Shown here piece after piece: positions 61,974-64,000 of a DNA stretch of 64,000 nucleotides. Numbering within the stretch: position 1 is the first letter of the stretch; each line of letters starts with the position of its first letter. The position numbers were made by a program, and so were the translations under genes. The DNA is from Pseudomonas sp. PDM04. Lineage in GTDB: Bacteria > Pseudomonadota > Gammaproteobacteria > Pseudomonadales > Pseudomonadaceae. The stretch spans positions 474,774 through 538,773 of the forward strand of contig NZ_JACVAI010000006.1 of NCBI RefSeq assembly GCF_014851765.1, in the 5' to 3' direction. The notes beneath the pieces were generated by a model that was not told where the DNA came from, did not search any database, and was given only the letters and a program-made list of their open reading frames with translations.

Positions 61974-63536
61974 CTACAAGGCTGCATTGCCAAACAGGTT
62001 GAACGGTTCCAGCTCCAAATCTGGTTTGGCGGCGCTGCACCAAGGACTCTGGCCATGACCGGAATGTTCGTAGTGCAAGGTGGCCTCGCGCTTTCCGCCC
62101 TCGCGTTTGATGGTTTTCTCAAGCGCATAGATCCGCACGGTTTCCAGCAAGCGAAAGTCCATGGTGCCGCTGGCGGTGGATTGAGGCACCAGCAGTGACT
62201 TGCCGACCAGCGCATCGAGTACGCCCATCAGCATGGCGAAATCCGGCAAGTCGGAATGATCCATGGCCTGAACATCACTCAAGCTGAACACCCCGACAAA
62301 ATCCGCCAGGCGCAGGAATAACGCCTGCTCCTGGGCATTGAGGGCGTGAAAGCTGTAATCGAGCAGCGCTTCCAGCGTCCGGTGCCGGGAGACCGCATTG
62401 CGTCGCCCGGTCCAGTGCAGCCGGCAGCTGCTATCGAGCAGCGCGAGGGTGCCGGTGAGTCCGAAGGTCGCCACACGCGAAGCCGCCAGGGTAATTGCCA
62501 GCGGATTGGCGTCGAGTCGCAGGCAGATCTCGATCATCTGCGCCACCTCTTCGTCTGGCAGCTCGCACAGGTGCCCGTTCGCCAGGCATTTATCGATAAA
62601 AAGCTCGACCGCCGAATAAGCCCGCGCCTCCACGGCCGACAGCTTCAGCTCCCTGGGAGGCACATCCAGCGGACCGAGGCGATAGGCGAACTCACCATCG
62701 ACCCGCAAGGCTTCACGGATCGTCACCAGCACATGTAACTCAGTGCGGCTTTCGCTGAGCGCCTCGACCAGGGTCGCGACGCTCTCTAGAAAACCATCGC
62801 AATTGTCCAGGATCAGGACAGCACGGCTTGCGACGAATTTTGCCGCGATGGCCGTGACCGGGTCGGCCCCGTCCTGCTCAAGTCCGAACATCGTCAACAG
62901 CGCGGGCACCACGGGCTGCGCCTGGCCGAGCGAATCAAGATTAAGGTAATGCACAGCGGTGGAGAACTCGGCTTGCAGATGACTGGCACACGCCGCGGCC
63001 AGCATCGATTTGCCCAGGCCGCCCGAGCCGATAATCGATACACAGCGATGCAGCAGGATCGCGTTCGCCAATAAACAAAGGTCACTGCCTCGCCCGACCA
63101 TCTGACCTGAGCGGCGAGGTACGGCGTCACCCGAGGCACGTTGATCGGTCTTCAGTTCCAGGCGAGCCATCACATTCAAGCGGGTGACTTTCGCCACAAA
63201 ACTGTAGCCACGCCCCGGGACATTGGCGACGTAGCGAGCGCCATTTTCCCCCTCCCCAAGAATTTTACGCAGCAGCCCGATGTTGACCCGCAAGTTGCTT
63301 TCATCAACAACGATGTTCTTCCAGGCCTTGATCATCAACGTTCGCTTGTTGATGACACTCCCCGCTTCCTTCACCAGGACAACCAGGATATCCAGTGCGC
63401 GACTGCCAATAGCGATGGATTCCCCGGAGCGCTCCAGGCGCCTTTCTACTGGATACAAACGGAAGGGCCCAAAACTCCACACCACGTCGAAACCGTCTTC
63501 TGCTGCTGCACTCAAGGCGTATACCTCCGTAGTCAT
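61974..63536 (-). CDS. Winged-helix / NTPase regulator, shortened at the C-terminus
   Basis: The 520-residue protein has an N-terminal OmpR-type DNA-binding domain (about 15-115, RALDILVVLVKEAGSVINKRTL, GRGYSFVA). An NTPase domain follows, with P-loop GSGGLGKSMLAAA (about 170) and Walker B-like VLILDNCDGF. The usual helical part continues to LLETVRIYALEK. Related regulators usually run on for several hundred residues of repeats after this point; here the chain ends some 45 residues later in an unrelated tail. It may be truncated. I chose the ATG at 63536. The target is unknown; it converges with the catalase gene. Confidence 0.78.
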   Translation of the reverse strand: MTTEVYALSAAAEDGFDVVWSFGPFRLYPVERRLERSGESIAIGSRALDILVVLVKEAGSVINKRTLMIKAWKNIVVDESNLRVNIGLLRKILGEGENGARYVANVPGRGYSFVAKVTRLNVMARLELKTDQRASGDAVPRRSGQMVGRGSDLCLLANAILLHRCVSIIGSGGLGKSMLAAACASHLQAEFSTAVHYLNLDSLGQAQPVVPALLTMFGLEQDGADPVTAIAAKFVASRAVLILDNCDGFLESVATLVEALSESRTELHVLVTIREALRVDGEFAYRLGPLDVPPRELKLSAVEARAYSAVELFIDKCLANGHLCELPDEEVAQMIEICLRLDANPLAITLAASRVATFGLTGTLALLDSSCRLHWTGRRNAVSRHRTLEALLDYSFHALNAQEQALFLRLADFVGVFSLSDVQAMDHSDLPDFAMLMGVLDALVGKSLLVPQSTASGTMDFRLLETVRIYALEKTIKREGGKREATLHYEHSGHGQSPWCSAAKPDLELEPFNLFGNAAL

Positions 63537-63850
63537 GGCAGGAGTTCTCCACGACCCTTTTGCCACTGACGACTTTTATTATTCGCGGCTACCCGACCAT
63601 ACAATCACCGGCAAGCAGGCATAAATACGCTTTCAATCAACAACTTAATCGTAAAACCCGTTTCACTATCAACAAATTTGGCGTCCCGGGCTTTGCACAT
63701 ATTGCTGAGTTTTTTGCAATTATTGCTCCGACTCTCCCGCAACCGGTTCGCCCCTGCCAGCGGCGCAAACAACAACGATTCACAACTCTTAACGAGCGCA
63801 CGTCGAGCAATGCCGTGACCATCCTGTGACCTGATGGATGGATATGCACG

Positions 63851-64000
63851 ATGAGCACAGTGATAAATAACCCGGCCTACAACTACAAGGTCGTCCGCCA
63901 ATTCGTCATCGCGACCGTGTTCTGGGGCGTGGTGGGGATGGCAATGGGGGTGTGGATCGCCTCGCAACTGGTGTGGCCCGAGATGAACCTCGACCTGCCC
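63851..64000 (+). CDS. ccoN: CcoN, cbb3-type cytochrome c oxidase subunit I (3' end outside window)
   Basis: The first 50 residues match the N-terminus of Pseudomonas CcoN: AYNYKVVRQFVIATVFWGVVG, then a first membrane helix and WIASQLVWPEMNLDLP. CcoN is the haem-copper subunit of the high-affinity cbb3 oxidase that serves low-oxygen respiration. Pseudomonads carry several ccoN copies, some isolated; the rest of the cluster cannot be seen. No clear ANR box was found in the 284 bases upstream. Confidence 0.85.
   Translation, partial: MSTVINNPAYNYKVVRQFVIATVFWGVVGMAMGVWIASQLVWPEMNLDLP

Noticed and set aside
63567..63850. ANR box upstream of ccoN
   Set aside because: Half-sites such as AATCAAC occur, but no paired TTGAT-N4-ATCAA match was found.

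Overview
The window is about 64 kb of GC-rich DNA from a fluorescens-type Pseudomonas. The evidence is the conserved nir, nos and hemN gene orders, the four Pseudomonas-type REP pairs (GTGGGAGCGRGC...GCTCGCTCCCAC), the ANR/DNR boxes and the family-level protein matches. It reads as chromosome of a denitrifier. I saw no insertion sequence, phage gene, tRNA, rRNA or CRISPR array.

Layout. (1) 1-3286, plus: the end of a nirS-type operon, nirJ (partial), nirE and nirN, for haem d1 synthesis. (2) 4391-12169, minus: nosR-Z-D-F-Y-L for nitrous oxide reduction. A perfect ANR/DNR box sits upstream of nosR and moves its start codon inward. Upstream, also minus, are hemN and a HemN paralogue that has lost its radical-SAM cysteines, behind a second box. 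A small membrane protein sits behind a third, perfect box. (3) 16133-20744: ybdD-cstA, a divergent Cache-type histidine kinase and LuxR-type response regulator, and a 22-bp palindrome between them. (4) 20767-24183, minus: nirB-nirD assimilatory nitrite reductase and a CBS protein. The leader has a sigma-54 promoter and a terminator hairpin, as expected for NtrC plus NasT-type antitermination. (5) 24530-30961: a membrane acyltransferase, a putative 2OG-Fe oxygenase, a YdiJ-type FAD/Fe-S dehydrogenase and a divergent LysR regulator. (6) 30971-39395, minus: an exported amidase, a betaine/osmoprotectant-type ABC transporter, a GlxA-type regulator, an alpha/beta-hydrolase lacking its nucleophile, and an amidohydrolase.

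(7) 39586-50299: an iron/siderophore uptake island. Two closely similar TonB receptors lie in opposite orientation around an MFS gene and a FecI/FecR pair. A periplasmic-binding-protein, permease and ATPase set follows. (8) 50366-56474: a class-III PLP enzyme and an APH-fold kinase resembling the hydroxylysine-kinase/phospholyase pair, an orphan ABC binding protein, an SDR, a GntR regulator and an AraC regulator. This is probably an amino-alcohol catabolic locus. (9) 56617-64000: quinol-type nitric oxide reductase with a clear terminator, a Tat-exported haloperoxidase-like hydrolase, a KatA-like catalase, a shortened winged-helix/ATPase regulator, and the start of a cbb3 oxidase CcoN.

Functionally, regions 1, 2 and 9 form an anaerobic respiration group: NO2- to NO, NO to N2O, N2O to N2, with oxygen-independent haem synthesis and a high-affinity oxidase. 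Regions 5-8 look like accessory nutrient and iron acquisition.
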